DNA of 64,000 nucleotides, from contig JAEPON010000002.1 in assembly GCA_017642895.1 (NCBI GenBank), positions 310,001 to 374,000 of the forward strand, given 5' to 3'. The translations under genes and the position numbers were made by a program. Every line of letters starts with the position of its first letter. Within the stretch, counting starts at the first letter, position 1. The notes below the pieces were generated by a model that searched no databases, was not told the origin of the DNA, and saw only the letters and a list, made by a program, of their open reading frames with translations. Below, piece after piece: positions 29,257 to 38,448 of the stretch. This stretch comes from Roseitalea sp. (GTDB lineage Bacteria > Pseudomonadota > Alphaproteobacteria > Rhizobiales > Rhizobiaceae).

Positions 29257-31098
29257 ATGCGCTACGACGTCTCCAAACATGCCGAAAAGGGTTTCCGCCC
29301 GCTGGTCGCCATCGTGTCCGAACACGCACGCTCTCATCCGGCCGGCGTCGCCATGCGGCAAAAGCGGCACGGCATCTGGAACGAGCTGACCTGGGCCGGC
29401 CTTGAAAACACGATGCACGCCATGGCCGCGGCGTTGATCGATCTGGGTGTCGGCGGCGGCACCCATGTCGGCATCCTGTCGGAGAACCGTCGCGAATGGG
29501 TGCTGGCACAACTGGGCATCAATGCCGCCGGCGGAACGGTCGTCGGCATGTATCCGACCAGCCCCGCCGCCGAGATCGAGCATCTGGTCAACGCGTCGGA
29601 CACCGAAATCCTGTTCATCGAAGATCAGGAGCAGCTCGACAAGATCATCGAACTGCGCGGCAAGCTGCCCAAATTGCGCAAGCTCGTCATTTTCGAGCCC
29701 AAGGGCACCCGGCACGAGACCGAACTCGGCCTGATCAGCTTCGACGCGCTGCTGGAGGCCGGCCATGCCTCGATCGCCGACCATGGCGCCGAGATCGACG
29801 CCCGCAAGGCGGCGATAAGGCCGGAGGACACGGCCATGATGGTCTTCACGTCCGGTTCGACCGGCCTGCCCAAGGCGGCCGAGATCAGCCATGGTAACCT
29901 TCATGTCGCGAGCACCATGGCCGCACGGATCTTTGGCGACTTCGCCCCGGGCACCAACATTTTGAGCTACCTGCCGCTGTGCCATATCGCCGAACAGAAC
30001 ATGACGGTGATCAACGCGCTGACCGGCCAGTTCGTCATGAATTTCGGCGAATCGCTGCGCACCATCACGCTCGATCTGCGCGACGTCGCCCCGCAGATCT
30101 TCTTCGGCGTACCGCGCATCTGGGAGAAGATGCAGGCGGGCGTGATGGTCCAGGCCAACACGTCGGGCCGGCTGCGCCGGGCGCTGACAACGGCGGCGCT
30201 GGGGTCCGCGAACAAGCGCAGCGACATTCCGCGCGAGCGGTGGACGCTGGCCCAGCGGCTTGAAAACGCCGTCTGGGACGCGCTCGTCTACCGCCATATC
30301 CGAAGCTATCTGGGCCTGAGCCGCTGCCGCTTTGCGATCACCGCCGCCGCGCCCATATCGGTCGATCTGTTGCTGTTCCTGCGCGGCATCGGCGTCAATG
30401 TGCGCGAAATCTGGGGCATGACGGAGACGACGGGCGCCGCCAGCGTCCAACCGGACTGGGGCGGCAGCGAGGGCCGCGTCGGCTTCTTTCTGCCGGAGGT
30501 GGAATGGCGGATCGCCGACGATGGCGAACTTCTGGTCAAATCCGGCATCGTCTTCAAGGGCTATTACAACAATCCCAAGGCAACCGCGCAGACCATTACC
30601 GATGGCTGGCTGCACACGGGCGATGTGGCCCAAGCCGCGCCCGACGGCTCGATCTCCATTGTCGACCGCAAGAAGGACATCATGATCAATGCGGCGGGCA
30701 AAAACCTGGCGCCCTCGCTGATCGAGAACACGATGAAGGCTTCGCCCTTAATCAAGGAATGCATCGTCATCGCCGACCGTCGGCCCTATGTCGTCGCACT
30801 GATCCAGATCGACATGGACACGGTGCGCCTGTGGGCGGAATCGAAAGCCATCGCTTACACAACGTTCCGGTCGCTCGCCGAACACCCTGACGTCAAGGCG
30901 CTGATCGACCGTGAAGTCGACAAGCAGAACCGGCTTCTGGCACGCGTCGAACAGGTCAAGAAGGTCTGGCTTCTGCCCAAGGAACTGGACCATGACGATG
31001 GCGAGGTGACCGCCACCATGAAGGTCCGCCGCGCCAAGATCTATGATTTCTATGGAACCGAGATCGAGGCATTGTACGAAAAAGCGCCGTCGAACTGA
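29257..31098 (+). CDS. AMP-forming acyl-CoA synthetase
   Basis: A 613-residue member of the long-chain acyl-CoA synthetase branch of the ANL superfamily. The AMP-binding P-loop is MVFTSGSTGLPKAAEISHGN; further motifs are WGMTETTG, GWLHTGDVA and DRKKDIMINAAGKNLAPSLIE. It activates a carboxylic acid with ATP and coenzyme A. As last gene of the Liv-type operon it probably activates the imported acid, which would trap it inside the cell. Homologous six-gene sets (Liv transporter plus this synthetase) recur in alphaproteobacteria, but the acid is not known from the sequence. Confidence 0.9.
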   Translation: MRYDVSKHAEKGFRPLVAIVSEHARSHPAGVAMRQKRHGIWNELTWAGLENTMHAMAAALIDLGVGGGTHVGILSENRREWVLAQLGINAAGGTVVGMYPTSPAAEIEHLVNASDTEILFIEDQEQLDKIIELRGKLPKLRKLVIFEPKGTRHETELGLISFDALLEAGHASIADHGAEIDARKAAIRPEDTAMMVFTSGSTGLPKAAEISHGNLHVASTMAARIFGDFAPGTNILSYLPLCHIAEQNMTVINALTGQFVMNFGESLRTITLDLRDVAPQIFFGVPRIWEKMQAGVMVQANTSGRLRRALTTAALGSANKRSDIPRERWTLAQRLENAVWDALVYRHIRSYLGLSRCRFAITAAAPISVDLLLFLRGIGVNVREIWGMTETTGAASVQPDWGGSEGRVGFFLPEVEWRIADDGELLVKSGIVFKGYYNNPKATAQTITDGWLHTGDVAQAAPDGSISIVDRKKDIMINAAGKNLAPSLIENTMKASPLIKECIVIADRRPYVVALIQIDMDTVRLWAESKAIAYTTFRSLAEHPDVKALIDREVDKQNRLLARVEQVKKVWLLPKELDHDDGEVTATMKVRRAKIYDFYGTEIEALYEKAPSN

Positions 31099-31159
31099 GC
31101 GGTCGTCGCGCCTGACACATCGCCTGTTCGAGAAAAAACGCAGAAATAGTTCGGCTGCC

Positions 31160-31186
31160 TGTCAATCCAGAGCGTCCCCGTTCGTC
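31160..31186 (+). promoter_or_regulatory. Candidate ECF-type promoter
   Basis: TGTCAA (31160-31165), a 17-bp spacer and CGTC (31183-31186) lie about 48 bases before the first gene of the SRPBCC / DGPF / sigma module. This has the shape of ECF-dependent promoters, close to the TGTCGA / CGA-type pair described for the ECF42 group. A small inverted repeat GAGAGC-N6-GCTCTC (31195-31212) lies in the leader. If real, the sigma factor drives its own operon. Confidence 0.45.
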
Positions 31187-31233
31187 ACGGCATTGAGAGC
31201 ACTCCCGCTCTCGGTGACGAAAGGACACTCATC

Positions 31234-31743
31234 ATGACGTTTCTGCAAATCCTCGCCGCATCGGGCGCCGCTGTCGCCGTTCTGGCGGCATCAACCCTGC
31301 TGCTGCCCCGGCAGGTCCATGTCGAAAGGCAGGCCCTGATCGACGCCGATGCCGCCCAGGTGCTCGAACTGGCCGCATCCGGCGAAGGCTACCAACGGTT
31401 CAATCCCTACAAGTCCACAGATCCGGACCTGTCGATCACACTGTTCGGTCCGGCGACCGGCATCGGCTCCGGCTTCCATTTCGCCGGCAAGGAGGGCAAG
31501 GGCAGCCAGACCGTCTCGGCGGTCACAGCCGATGCCGTCCACTACCAGATCGATCTGGGGCCGATGGGCAAACCCACCCAGACCATCCGGGCCGAACCGC
31601 GCGATGGCCGCACCCATGTCACTTGGTCGATGCAGGCCGACATGGGCTTCAACCCGGTCGGCCGCGTCATGGGCCTTTTCATGGACCGCATGGTCGGACC
31701 GACCTTTGAGCGCGGCCTTGCCAATCTTCAGACCGCAGCCTAA
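31234..31743 (+). CDS. SRPBCC-family (polyketide cyclase/START-like) protein
   Basis: A 169-residue protein. An N-terminal hydrophobic helix (about residues 5-25, ILAASGAAVAVLAASTLLL) anchors or exports it. The rest is a START-like fold: VHVERQALIDADAAQVLELA, FNPYKSTDPDLSITLFGPATGIGSGFHFAG and HVTWSMQADMGFNPVGRVMGLFMDRMVG. These domains bind hydrophobic ligands in a deep pocket. It is the first gene of a three-gene module with a DGPF protein and an ECF sigma factor, 24 bp ahead of the former. Confidence 0.8.
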   Translation: MTFLQILAASGAAVAVLAASTLLLPRQVHVERQALIDADAAQVLELAASGEGYQRFNPYKSTDPDLSITLFGPATGIGSGFHFAGKEGKGSQTVSAVTADAVHYQIDLGPMGKPTQTIRAEPRDGRTHVTWSMQADMGFNPVGRVMGLFMDRMVGPTFERGLANLQTAA

Positions 31744-31767
31744 CCGCATCATCAAGGAGGCATACCA

Positions 31768-32121
31768 ATGCGCTACACGTTTCTTCTTTATTCCGATCCC
31801 GCCGACTTCGCCGATATGACCCAGGAGGATTGGGCCGCCATGCAGGAGGTCTATGGCGCCTATATCGGCGCCCTGAAAGAAGCCGGCGTCTTCGTCGATA
31901 CCGACTGGTTGCAGCCGGTCGAAGCCGCCACCACGCTGAGCCTCAAGGGCGGCGGCAAGACGGTCCAGGACGGCCCGTTCGCCGACACCAAGGAGACGCT
32001 TGGCGGCTATTTCGTGATCGACGTGCCCGACCTCGACGCCGCGTTGGCCTGGGCGGAAAAGTGTCCCGCCGCCAAGACGGGCAAGGTCGAGATCCGCGCG
32101 TCGGCCATGGGCGGCGCATGA
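31768..32121 (+). CDS. YCII-related DGPF-motif protein
   Basis: A 117-residue protein of the YciI-like family. The name-giving D-G-P-F motif is visible in TVQDGPFADTKETLGGYFVIDVPDLDAALAWAEKCP. DGPF proteins are the constant companions of ECF42 sigma factors and are believed to take part in sensing or detoxification, but their chemistry is unproven. It has a GGAGG ribosome site and overlaps the sigma gene by ATGA, so the two are made together. Confidence 0.88.
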   Translation: MRYTFLLYSDPADFADMTQEDWAAMQEVYGAYIGALKEAGVFVDTDWLQPVEAATTLSLKGGGKTVQDGPFADTKETLGGYFVIDVPDLDAALAWAEKCPAAKTGKVEIRASAMGGA

Positions 32122-33323
32122 CCGAGGCCGCCCGCGCTGCCGAAACCGCGGCGCGGGCATCCTACGGCAAGCTGGTCGCCATCCTGGCCAAGCGCAGCGG
32201 CGACATTGCCAGCGCCGAGGATGCGCTGGCCGATGCATTTGCCAAAGCGCTTGTTGCCTGGCCCGGGACCGGTGTGCCGCAGAACCCCGAAGCCTGGCTT
32301 CTCACCGCAGCGCGAAACCGCCTGACGGATGCACAAAGACGGCTGGTGCGCTTCCCCGAAACCGATGCCATGCCCGACTTGCCCGAGCCCGCACCCCCGG
32401 CCGGCCCTGTCCCCGACGAACGGCTCGCGCTGATGATGGTCTGCGCCCACCCGGCCCTGCCGGCGGACCTGCACACACCGCTCATGCTGCAGACGGTCCT
32501 CGGCGTGGAGGCGGCCGACATTGCCCGCGCATTTGTCGTCACGCCCTCGGCGATGGCGCAGCGGCTGGTGCGCGCCAAGCGCAAGATCAAGGACGCGCGC
32601 ATCCCGTTTCAAATCCCCGATGATGACGATGACTTGCCCGACCGGCTCGGCGCGGTGCGCGAGGCGGTGTACGCCGCCCATGCGCTGGACTGGCTGGCGC
32701 CGACAGACGCGCTGGGTCAGGAAGCGCTCTACCTCGCCGATCTCCTGCGTCAACTCGTGCCCAATGACGCCGAGGCGCACGGCCTCGCCGCACTCATCGC
32801 TTTCGGCCAGGCCCGCCGGCTTGCCCGCATTTGCGACGACGTTCTGGTGCCGCTCGATGAACAGGACCACCATCTGTGGGACGGCCGGCTGATCGTCTAT
32901 GGTCAGAAAGCGCTTGCGGCGGCGGGAGCGCTTGGTTCGCCCGGCCGCTACCAGATCGAAGCAGCGATCCAGGGGCTGCATCTGGATCGGGCCAAGACCG
33001 GCCGGATCGACTGGCTGGCGCTGGACCAGCTCTACTTCGCGCTTTGCAAGATCAACCCTTCGCTGGGCGCATCGGTCGCCCATGCGATCGTCACCGCCAA
33101 ACGGCACGGGCCCGACGCCGGACTTGATGCGCTGGCAACCTTCGATGATGCGCTGGTGCGAGGCTTCCAGCCCTTCTGGACGGCGCGCGGCAAACTGCTC
33201 GCTGATGTCGGCGACAGGGATGCGGCGATCAGGGCGTATGAAAAAGCCCTTTCGCTGACGGTCGAGCCGCCGGTCAGGCGCTATCTGGAAAGACGTTTGG
33301 CAGCGTTGGCGGCCGATGGCTGA
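32118..33323 (+). CDS. ECF sigma factor with C-terminal TPR-like extension (ECF42 type)
   Basis: A 401-residue sigma-70-family protein. Region 2 is around YGKLVAILAKRSGDIASAEDALADAFAKALVAWP and NPEAWLLTAARNRLTDAQRR; region 4 is around LMLQTVLGVEAADIARAFVVTPSAMAQRLVRAKRKIK. The last 200 residues are helical repeats (QARRLARICDD, WTARGKLLADVGDRDAAIRAYEKAL) of the ECF42 kind. ECF42 factors lack an anti-sigma gene and are thought to be controlled by this extension; none is present here either. Its 3' end overlaps the opposing mtlK gene by 43 bases. Confidence 0.9.
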   Translation: MTEAARAAETAARASYGKLVAILAKRSGDIASAEDALADAFAKALVAWPGTGVPQNPEAWLLTAARNRLTDAQRRLVRFPETDAMPDLPEPAPPAGPVPDERLALMMVCAHPALPADLHTPLMLQTVLGVEAADIARAFVVTPSAMAQRLVRAKRKIKDARIPFQIPDDDDDLPDRLGAVREAVYAAHALDWLAPTDALGQEALYLADLLRQLVPNDAEAHGLAALIAFGQARRLARICDDVLVPLDEQDHHLWDGRLIVYGQKALAAAGALGSPGRYQIEAAIQGLHLDRAKTGRIDWLALDQLYFALCKINPSLGASVAHAIVTAKRHGPDAGLDALATFDDALVRGFQPFWTARGKLLADVGDRDAAIRAYEKALSLTVEPPVRRYLERRLAALAADG

Positions 33324-34804
33324 AGACGCTCGCCGGCAAACGCACGCAAGGCACCTGCCACGCCATCCTTTGCCAGGACCGCGGCCCAGCCACCGAAGGA
33401 TGAAGCAAACCGGGTCTCGGTCGCCAGATCGCCATAATACCGGCTTTGTCGCAACCAGATCAGCGGATCGTCGATGGCCGCGCGGGCCGCGTCATGAAGA
33501 TCGCGCCAGTTCGGATCGTTTGGCTCGATGGCCGATCCGTCTTCGCGCTCGCCCAAGCAATATCGCATCCAGAGCGCGCTGACCAGCGCCAGCCCGTCGA
33601 CGCCGATCCCCCTCGACAGCGCATCGCGTATGGAGGGAATGATGAAACCGGGCTGGCGGCTGGAGCCGTCGAACGCGACCCGTCGCGTTGTATCGATGAT
33701 CTCCGGGTTCGAAAAGCGCCGCTCGATCAGGTCGAGATAGGCAAGAGGCGCCATGCCGGGCACGGGCGTGACGCAGGGCGCCACCTCTTCGGCGATGGTC
33801 CTGCGCAGCAAGGTGTTGATGCCGTCATGCGCCATCGCATCCGAGATCGTGTCGATACCAAGCAGATCGGCCGGGACTGAGATCATCTGATGGCCGCCAT
33901 TGAGGATGCGCAGCTTCATGGCCTCATGGTCGTGGACACGGTCGGAGAAGGTCGCGCCGACCGCATCCCAGTCGGGCCGTCCGGCGCAAAACCGGTCCTC
34001 GATCACCCATTGGCGAAAGCTCTCATGGGTGACCGGCGCCGCATCATCGATGCCGAACCGCCGGGCAAGGGCCAGTTCCTTGGGGCCTGTTGCGGGCACG
34101 ATGCAATCGACCATGGAGTTGGGGAAGGTGCAGTGCGCATCGATCCAGCCGGCAAGTGCGGGATCGGACGCCCCCGCAAGGGACACGACGGCGCGGCGCA
34201 GGATCGCGCCGTTGGCTTGCAGATTGTCGCAGCAAAGGCCGGTGAACGGACCGACGCCCCGCGCACGCCGCAGTTCCAGCGCGGCGACCATGGCCCCGAA
34301 CGCGGTGCGCGGCGTCTGCGGATTGGCGATGTCATGGACGATGTCGGGATGGGTCGCATCGAAGCCGCCGGTTGCCGGGTCGATATAGTAGCCGCCCTCG
34401 GTTACCGTCAGCGACACGATGCGGATGTCAGGGTCGGCCATGCGCGCGATCAACGGGCCGTTTTCCTCCTCGACCGGCACGAAGTCGATCATCGACCCGG
34501 TGATTTCCGCCGATGCACCGGACGGATCGAGTTCGACAAGCGTCGTCAGCCAGTCCTGCGCCATGAGGCGCTGGCGCTGGGCGGTGTCCTGCGGGCGTAC
34601 ACCGGCGCCGACGATCGCCCAGTCATGTGCCCGGCCCATATCCATCAGCCGGTGCAGATACCAGCCCTGGTGCGCGCGATGGAAATTGCCCAGTCCGATG
34701 TGGACGATGCCCGCGGTCAGCTTGGAGCGATCATAACCGGGCGTGCGGACGCCCGGGGGCATCTGCTCCAGCGTGCCCTCGCCAAGCGGGATCAGCTCAT
34801 CCAT
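33281..34804 (-). CDS. mtlK: Mannitol 2-dehydrogenase
   Basis: NAD-dependent polyol dehydrogenase, 507 residues, oxidising D-mannitol (often also D-arabinitol) to the ketose. It shows VHIGLGNFHRAHQGWYLHRL, CCDNLQANG, FRQWVIEDRFCAGRP and the catalytic KLRILNGGHQ. The order smoE-F-G-K-S-mtlK is that of the Rhodobacter sphaeroides polyol operon, which supports the symbol. The start lies inside the smoS reading frame (13-base overlap). The last 43 bases are shared, tail to tail, with the ECF sigma factor gene. Confidence 0.88.
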   Translation of the reverse strand: MDELIPLGEGTLEQMPPGVRTPGYDRSKLTAGIVHIGLGNFHRAHQGWYLHRLMDMGRAHDWAIVGAGVRPQDTAQRQRLMAQDWLTTLVELDPSGASAEITGSMIDFVPVEEENGPLIARMADPDIRIVSLTVTEGGYYIDPATGGFDATHPDIVHDIANPQTPRTAFGAMVAALELRRARGVGPFTGLCCDNLQANGAILRRAVVSLAGASDPALAGWIDAHCTFPNSMVDCIVPATGPKELALARRFGIDDAAPVTHESFRQWVIEDRFCAGRPDWDAVGATFSDRVHDHEAMKLRILNGGHQMISVPADLLGIDTISDAMAHDGINTLLRRTIAEEVAPCVTPVPGMAPLAYLDLIERRFSNPEIIDTTRRVAFDGSSRQPGFIIPSIRDALSRGIGVDGLALVSALWMRYCLGEREDGSAIEPNDPNWRDLHDAARAAIDDPLIWLRQSRYYGDLATETRFASSFGGWAAVLAKDGVAGALRAFAGERLQPSAANAAKRLSR

Positions 34805-35565
34805 TGCCCGCCATCCACATTGTAGGTCTGGGCAACGACATAGTCGGCCTCACCGGTGGCCAGAAAGATCGCCATGCCGGTCAGATCGTCGGCTGTCCCC
34901 ATCCGCCCGTACGGCACGGCTTGCCCGACTTCTGTCTTTTTCTGGCCAGGAGCCTTGCCTTCATATCGGGCGAAGAAGGCATCGACCCCGTCCCAGTGTT
35001 CGCCATCGACGACGCCGGGCGATATGGCGTTCACATTGATGCCGTGCCCGATCAGGTTCAGCCCGGCGGACTGGGTCAGCGATATGATCGCGGCCTTGGT
35101 GGCGCAATAGACGGCAACCAGCGGCTCGCCCCTGCGGCCGGCCTGGCTGGCCATGTTGATGATCTTGCCCCGGACGCCGTGCGCGATCATGTGCCGGGCA
35201 ACCGCCTGCAGGGTGAAGAGCGTGCCGGCAACATTGACGGCGAAGGCACGCTCGAAATCGGCCCGTTCGATCCCGACGATAGGTGCCGCGGTGAAGATGG
35301 CGGCATTGTTGACCAGTATGTCGATCCGGCCAAACGCATCGGCGGTCTGCGCGACAGCCGCATCGATACTGTCCTGGTCGGTGACATCCATCGCAACGGC
35401 CAGCGCGCTGTCGCCGATGTCGGCGGCTGTCAGGCGGGCGCGATCCATGTCCATGTCCGCGATGGCCACGCGCGCGCCCTCGCGCGCATAGGCTTCCGCG
35501 AACGCCCGCCCGATGCCCCGCGCCGCCCCGGTGATCAGCGCATTCTTCCCCGCAAGGCGAGTCAT
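34792..35565 (-). CDS. smoS: Sorbitol dehydrogenase, short-chain dehydrogenase family
   Basis: A 257-residue SDR that oxidises D-sorbitol (and galactitol-type polyols) to the ketose with NAD+. Cofactor motif [15 protein letters not shown] motif, and catalytic Ser-Tyr-Lys with Y-C-A-T-K in VYCATKAAI. The segment [21 protein letters not shown] is characteristic of SmoS. The start overlaps the smoK stop (ATGA) and the end overlaps mtlK. Together with mtlK it lets one importer feed both mannitol and sorbitol into fructose. Confidence 0.9.
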   Translation of the reverse strand: MTRLAGKNALITGAARGIGRAFAEAYAREGARVAIADMDMDRARLTAADIGDSALAVAMDVTDQDSIDAAVAQTADAFGRIDILVNNAAIFTAAPIVGIERADFERAFAVNVAGTLFTLQAVARHMIAHGVRGKIINMASQAGRRGEPLVAVYCATKAAIISLTQSAGLNLIGHGINVNAISPGVVDGEHWDGVDAFFARYEGKAPGQKKTEVGQAVPYGRMGTADDLTGMAIFLATGEADYVVAQTYNVDGGQWMS

Positions 35566-36566
35566 TCCAGCCGCAGCCCCTTGTCGTCGAACCGGTGGAT
35601 CTGGTCGGCGCGCGGCGTCAGATGGATCGTGTCGCCATGCCGGAAACTGACTTCGCCCGGCGCCCGCACGGTGATCGTCTCGGCAAGTCCGGTTTCATGG
35701 ATGTGAAAGAACGTGTCCGAGCCCAGATGTTCGGCAACACCGACGACGCCGGACCATTCGCCCTTGCCGTCGGCGACATCGATATGTTCGGGGCGCACCC
35801 CGACCGTGTGCGCGCCATGGCGGCCGGCCACCTCGCCTTCGATGAAGTTCATCTTGGGCGATCCGATGAAGCCGGCAACGAACAGATTGCGTGGCGTGCG
35901 GTAAAGGTCGAGCGGCGAGCCGACCTGCTCGATATGGCCGGCCCTCAGGACGACGATCTTGTCGGCCATGGTCATCGCTTCCACCTGGTCGTGGGTGACG
36001 TAGATCATCGTGGTCTTGAGACGCGAATGCAGTTCGGAGATCTCGAGGCGCATGCCGACACGCAAGGCGGCATCGAGGTTCGAAAGCGGCTCGTCGAACA
36101 AGAACGCGTCCGGCTCACGCACGATGGCGCGGCCGATCGCCACCCGCTGGCGCTGCCCGCCCGACAATTGACCCGGCCGCCGGTCCAGATAGTCGGTCAG
36201 GTTCAACGCGGCGGCCGCCTGCTGGATGCGGCGTTCCTGCTCGTCCTGGGCAATGCCGGCCATCTTCATCGGAAAGGCGATGTTCTTGCGAACACTCATA
36301 TGCGGGTAAAGCGCATAGGACTGGAACACCATCGCCAGCCCGCGCTTGGCCGGCGGCAGATCGGTGGCATCCTTGCCGTCGATCCTGATATGGCCGGAAC
36401 TGGCATCCTCCAGCCCGGCGATCAGGCGCAGAAGGGTCGACTTTCCGCAGCCGGACGGGCCGACAAAGACGGCAAACTCGCCATCCTCGATTGTCAGGTC
36501 CAGCGAGGGGATGACCTCCACATCGCCGAACGTCTTGGTCACCTTTTCGAGCGTGATCTGTCCCAT
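35562..36566 (-). CDS. smoK: Polyol ABC-importer ATPase
   Basis: A 334-residue MalK-type ATPase: Walker [11 protein letters not shown]-loop [13 protein letters not shown], signature [14 protein letters not shown], Walker [23 protein letters not shown], and a C-terminal regulatory domain starting near [10 protein letters not shown]. It powers SmoF and SmoG. Eleven bases separate it from smoG. Confidence 0.9.
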   Translation of the reverse strand: MGQITLEKVTKTFGDVEVIPSLDLTIEDGEFAVFVGPSGCGKSTLLRLIAGLEDASSGHIRIDGKDATDLPPAKRGLAMVFQSYALYPHMSVRKNIAFPMKMAGIAQDEQERRIQQAAAALNLTDYLDRRPGQLSGGQRQRVAIGRAIVREPDAFLFDEPLSNLDAALRVGMRLEISELHSRLKTTMIYVTHDQVEAMTMADKIVVLRAGHIEQVGSPLDLYRTPRNLFVAGFIGSPKMNFIEGEVAGRHGAHTVGVRPEHIDVADGKGEWSGVVGVAEHLGSDTFFHIHETGLAETITVRAPGEVSFRHGDTIHLTPRADQIHRFDDKGLRLE

Positions 36567-36577
36567 GGGTTCCGTCC

Positions 36578-37408
36578 TTATTTCACGGCGCCGAACGTCA
36601 GGCCGCGCACGAGTTGTTTCTGGCTGAACCAGCCCATCACCAGGATCGGCGCGATCGCCATGGTCGAGGCTGCCGAGAGCTTGGCATAGAACAGGCCCTC
36701 GGGACTGGAGTAGCTGGCGATGAATGCGGTCAACGGCGCTGCATCGACGGTGGTCAGCGTCAGCGTCCAGAACGCCTCGTTCCAGGCCAGAATGATGTTG
36801 AGCAGCATGGTCGAGGCGATGCCCGGCAGCGCCATCGGCGTCAGGACGTAGAGAATTTCGTTTCTCAGCGACGCCCCGTCCATCCGCGCCGCCTCAAGGA
36901 TATCGACGGGGATTTCCTTGAAATAGGTGTAGAGCATCCACACGATGATCGGCAGGTTGATCAGGGTGAGAACGCCGATCAGAAGCACATAGGTGTCATA
37001 GATGCCCAGCGATCGCGCGATCAGCACGATCGGATAGAGCACGCCAACCGCCGGCAGCATTTTGGTCGACAGCATCCACAGCAGGATGTCTTTCGTCCGC
37101 TTGCCGGGCACGAAGGCCATCGACCAGGCCGCCGGCACGGCGATCAGCAGGCCCAGGATCGTGGAGCCGACCGAAATGATGATCGAATTGTAGAGGAAAC
37201 GCACATAGTTGGAGCGCTCCTGCACGATGCCGTAATTTTCCGTCGTCCAGTCAAAGAAGAAGAACAGGGGCGGATCTGAGATCGCGTCCGCTTCGGTCTT
37301 GAAGCTGGTGAGGAAAATCCACAGGATCGGAAAGAAGATCAAAAGGCCGATGGCCCATGCGATGACCGTGTAGATCGCTCTTGTTCGGGTGGAGACTGCG
37401 CGTGCCAT
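36578..37408 (-). CDS. smoG: Polyol ABC-importer permease
   Basis: A 276-residue six-helix permease with the EAA loop [29 protein letters not shown]. The MalG-type C-terminus ([16 protein letters not shown]) is intact. AGGAGG precedes the ATG at 37408. Partner of SmoF in the mannitol/sorbitol importer. Confidence 0.9.
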   Translation of the reverse strand: MARAVSTRTRAIYTVIAWAIGLLIFFPILWIFLTSFKTEADAISDPPLFFFFDWTTENYGIVQERSNYVRFLYNSIIISVGSTILGLLIAVPAAWSMAFVPGKRTKDILLWMLSTKMLPAVGVLYPIVLIARSLGIYDTYVLLIGVLTLINLPIIVWMLYTYFKEIPVDILEAARMDGASLRNEILYVLTPMALPGIASTMLLNIILAWNEAFWTLTLTTVDAAPLTAFIASYSSPEGLFYAKLSAASTMAIAPILVMGWFSQKQLVRGLTFGAVK

Positions 37409-37421
37409 TGGTCGTCTCCTC

Positions 37422-38288
37422 CTATTTGTCCAGGTTCCGGCCGACGATCTTCATCAGGAAGATCGCAATGATGTTGGCAAGGATCACCGCGAAGATGCCG
37501 CCTGCCGAGCCGAGCCCGATATTCTGGCTCTCAATGACCCGCTGGTAGATCAGGTAGGTCAGTGTCCGCGTGCCGAACGAGCCGCCGGTCGTCACGAAGA
37601 TTTCCGCAAAGATCGACAGAAGGAAAATCGTCTGGATCAGGATCACGACCGTGATCGCGCGCGCCAGATGCGGCAGGACGATGTAGAAAAAGCGGTTGAC
37701 CACCCCGGCGCCATCCATCTCGGCAGCTTCAAGCTGCTCGCTGTCAAGCGACTGGATGGCGGTCAGAAGGATCAGCGTCGCAAAGGGCAGCCACTGCCAA
37801 CTGACGATGAAGATGATCGAAAACAGCGGCAGTTCGCTGAGCCAGTCGATCGGCGTCAGCCCGAAAAACTTCCACAGATAGGCAAAAAGCCCGTTTACCG
37901 GGTTCATGAACATGTTCTTCCACACCAGCGCCGAGACAGTCGGCATGACGAAGAACGGGGCGATGACGAGGATACGCACCACGCCCTGGCCCCAGATCGG
38001 CTGGTCGAGCAGCATGGCGAGGAAGATGCCGCCGATCACCGTGATGGCCAGCACGCCGCCGACCATTTGCAGCGTCGTCAGCACGCTTGGCCAGAAGCTG
38101 GACGAGGTGAAGAAGCGCACGTAATTGTCAAATCCGACGCAGCAATCGAAGGCGCCGCGCAACGGGCGATAATCCAGGAACGAGAAGTACAGCGTCATCA
38201 CCAGGGGCACGAGCATCCAGCCAAGAAGCAGGATGACGGCGGGGGTCATCATGAGCCGTGCGGCTGATCGGGAATGCTGGGTTGCCAT
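37422..38288 (-). CDS. smoF: Polyol ABC-importer permease
   Basis: A 288-residue permease with six helices and the EAA loop EQLEAAEMDGAGVVNRFFYIVLPHLA. The ATG at 38288 (MATQHSRSAARLMMTP) is chosen because GGGAG stands nine bases ahead of it. The frame continues 19 codons upstream but with no ribosome site. Separated from smoE by 160 bp containing a strong hairpin. Confidence 0.9.
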   Translation of the reverse strand: MATQHSRSAARLMMTPAVILLLGWMLVPLVMTLYFSFLDYRPLRGAFDCCVGFDNYVRFFTSSSFWPSVLTTLQMVGGVLAITVIGGIFLAMLLDQPIWGQGVVRILVIAPFFVMPTVSALVWKNMFMNPVNGLFAYLWKFFGLTPIDWLSELPLFSIIFIVSWQWLPFATLILLTAIQSLDSEQLEAAEMDGAGVVNRFFYIVLPHLARAITVVILIQTIFLLSIFAEIFVTTGGSFGTRTLTYLIYQRVIESQNIGLGSAGGIFAVILANIIAIFLMKIVGRNLDK

Positions 38289-38397
38289 TTGGGTGATCTC
38301 CCGCGTTACCGCAGCGCCCCGCGCTGCGATGTCGCCAATCGACAATGTATGGCGGTTTTATGCCGCACTGCACTTGAATGCGCAGCCCGTCATGGGA

Positions 38398-38439
38398 GGG
38401 CGGGGTCGGCCGACATTGTCACTATGCCGACCCCTGCCC
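38398..38439 (-). promoter_or_regulatory. Stem-loop after smoE
   Basis: On the minus strand, ten bases past the smoE stop, GGGCAGGGGTCGG pairs with CCGACCCCGCCC: a 12-bp stem with one bulged base and a 17-base loop. No T-run follows. As with the other receptor genes here it probably protects smoE mRNA or partly terminates, so that smoF onward is made at a lower level. Confidence 0.65.
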
Positions 38440-38448
38440 GGGAGGAAC

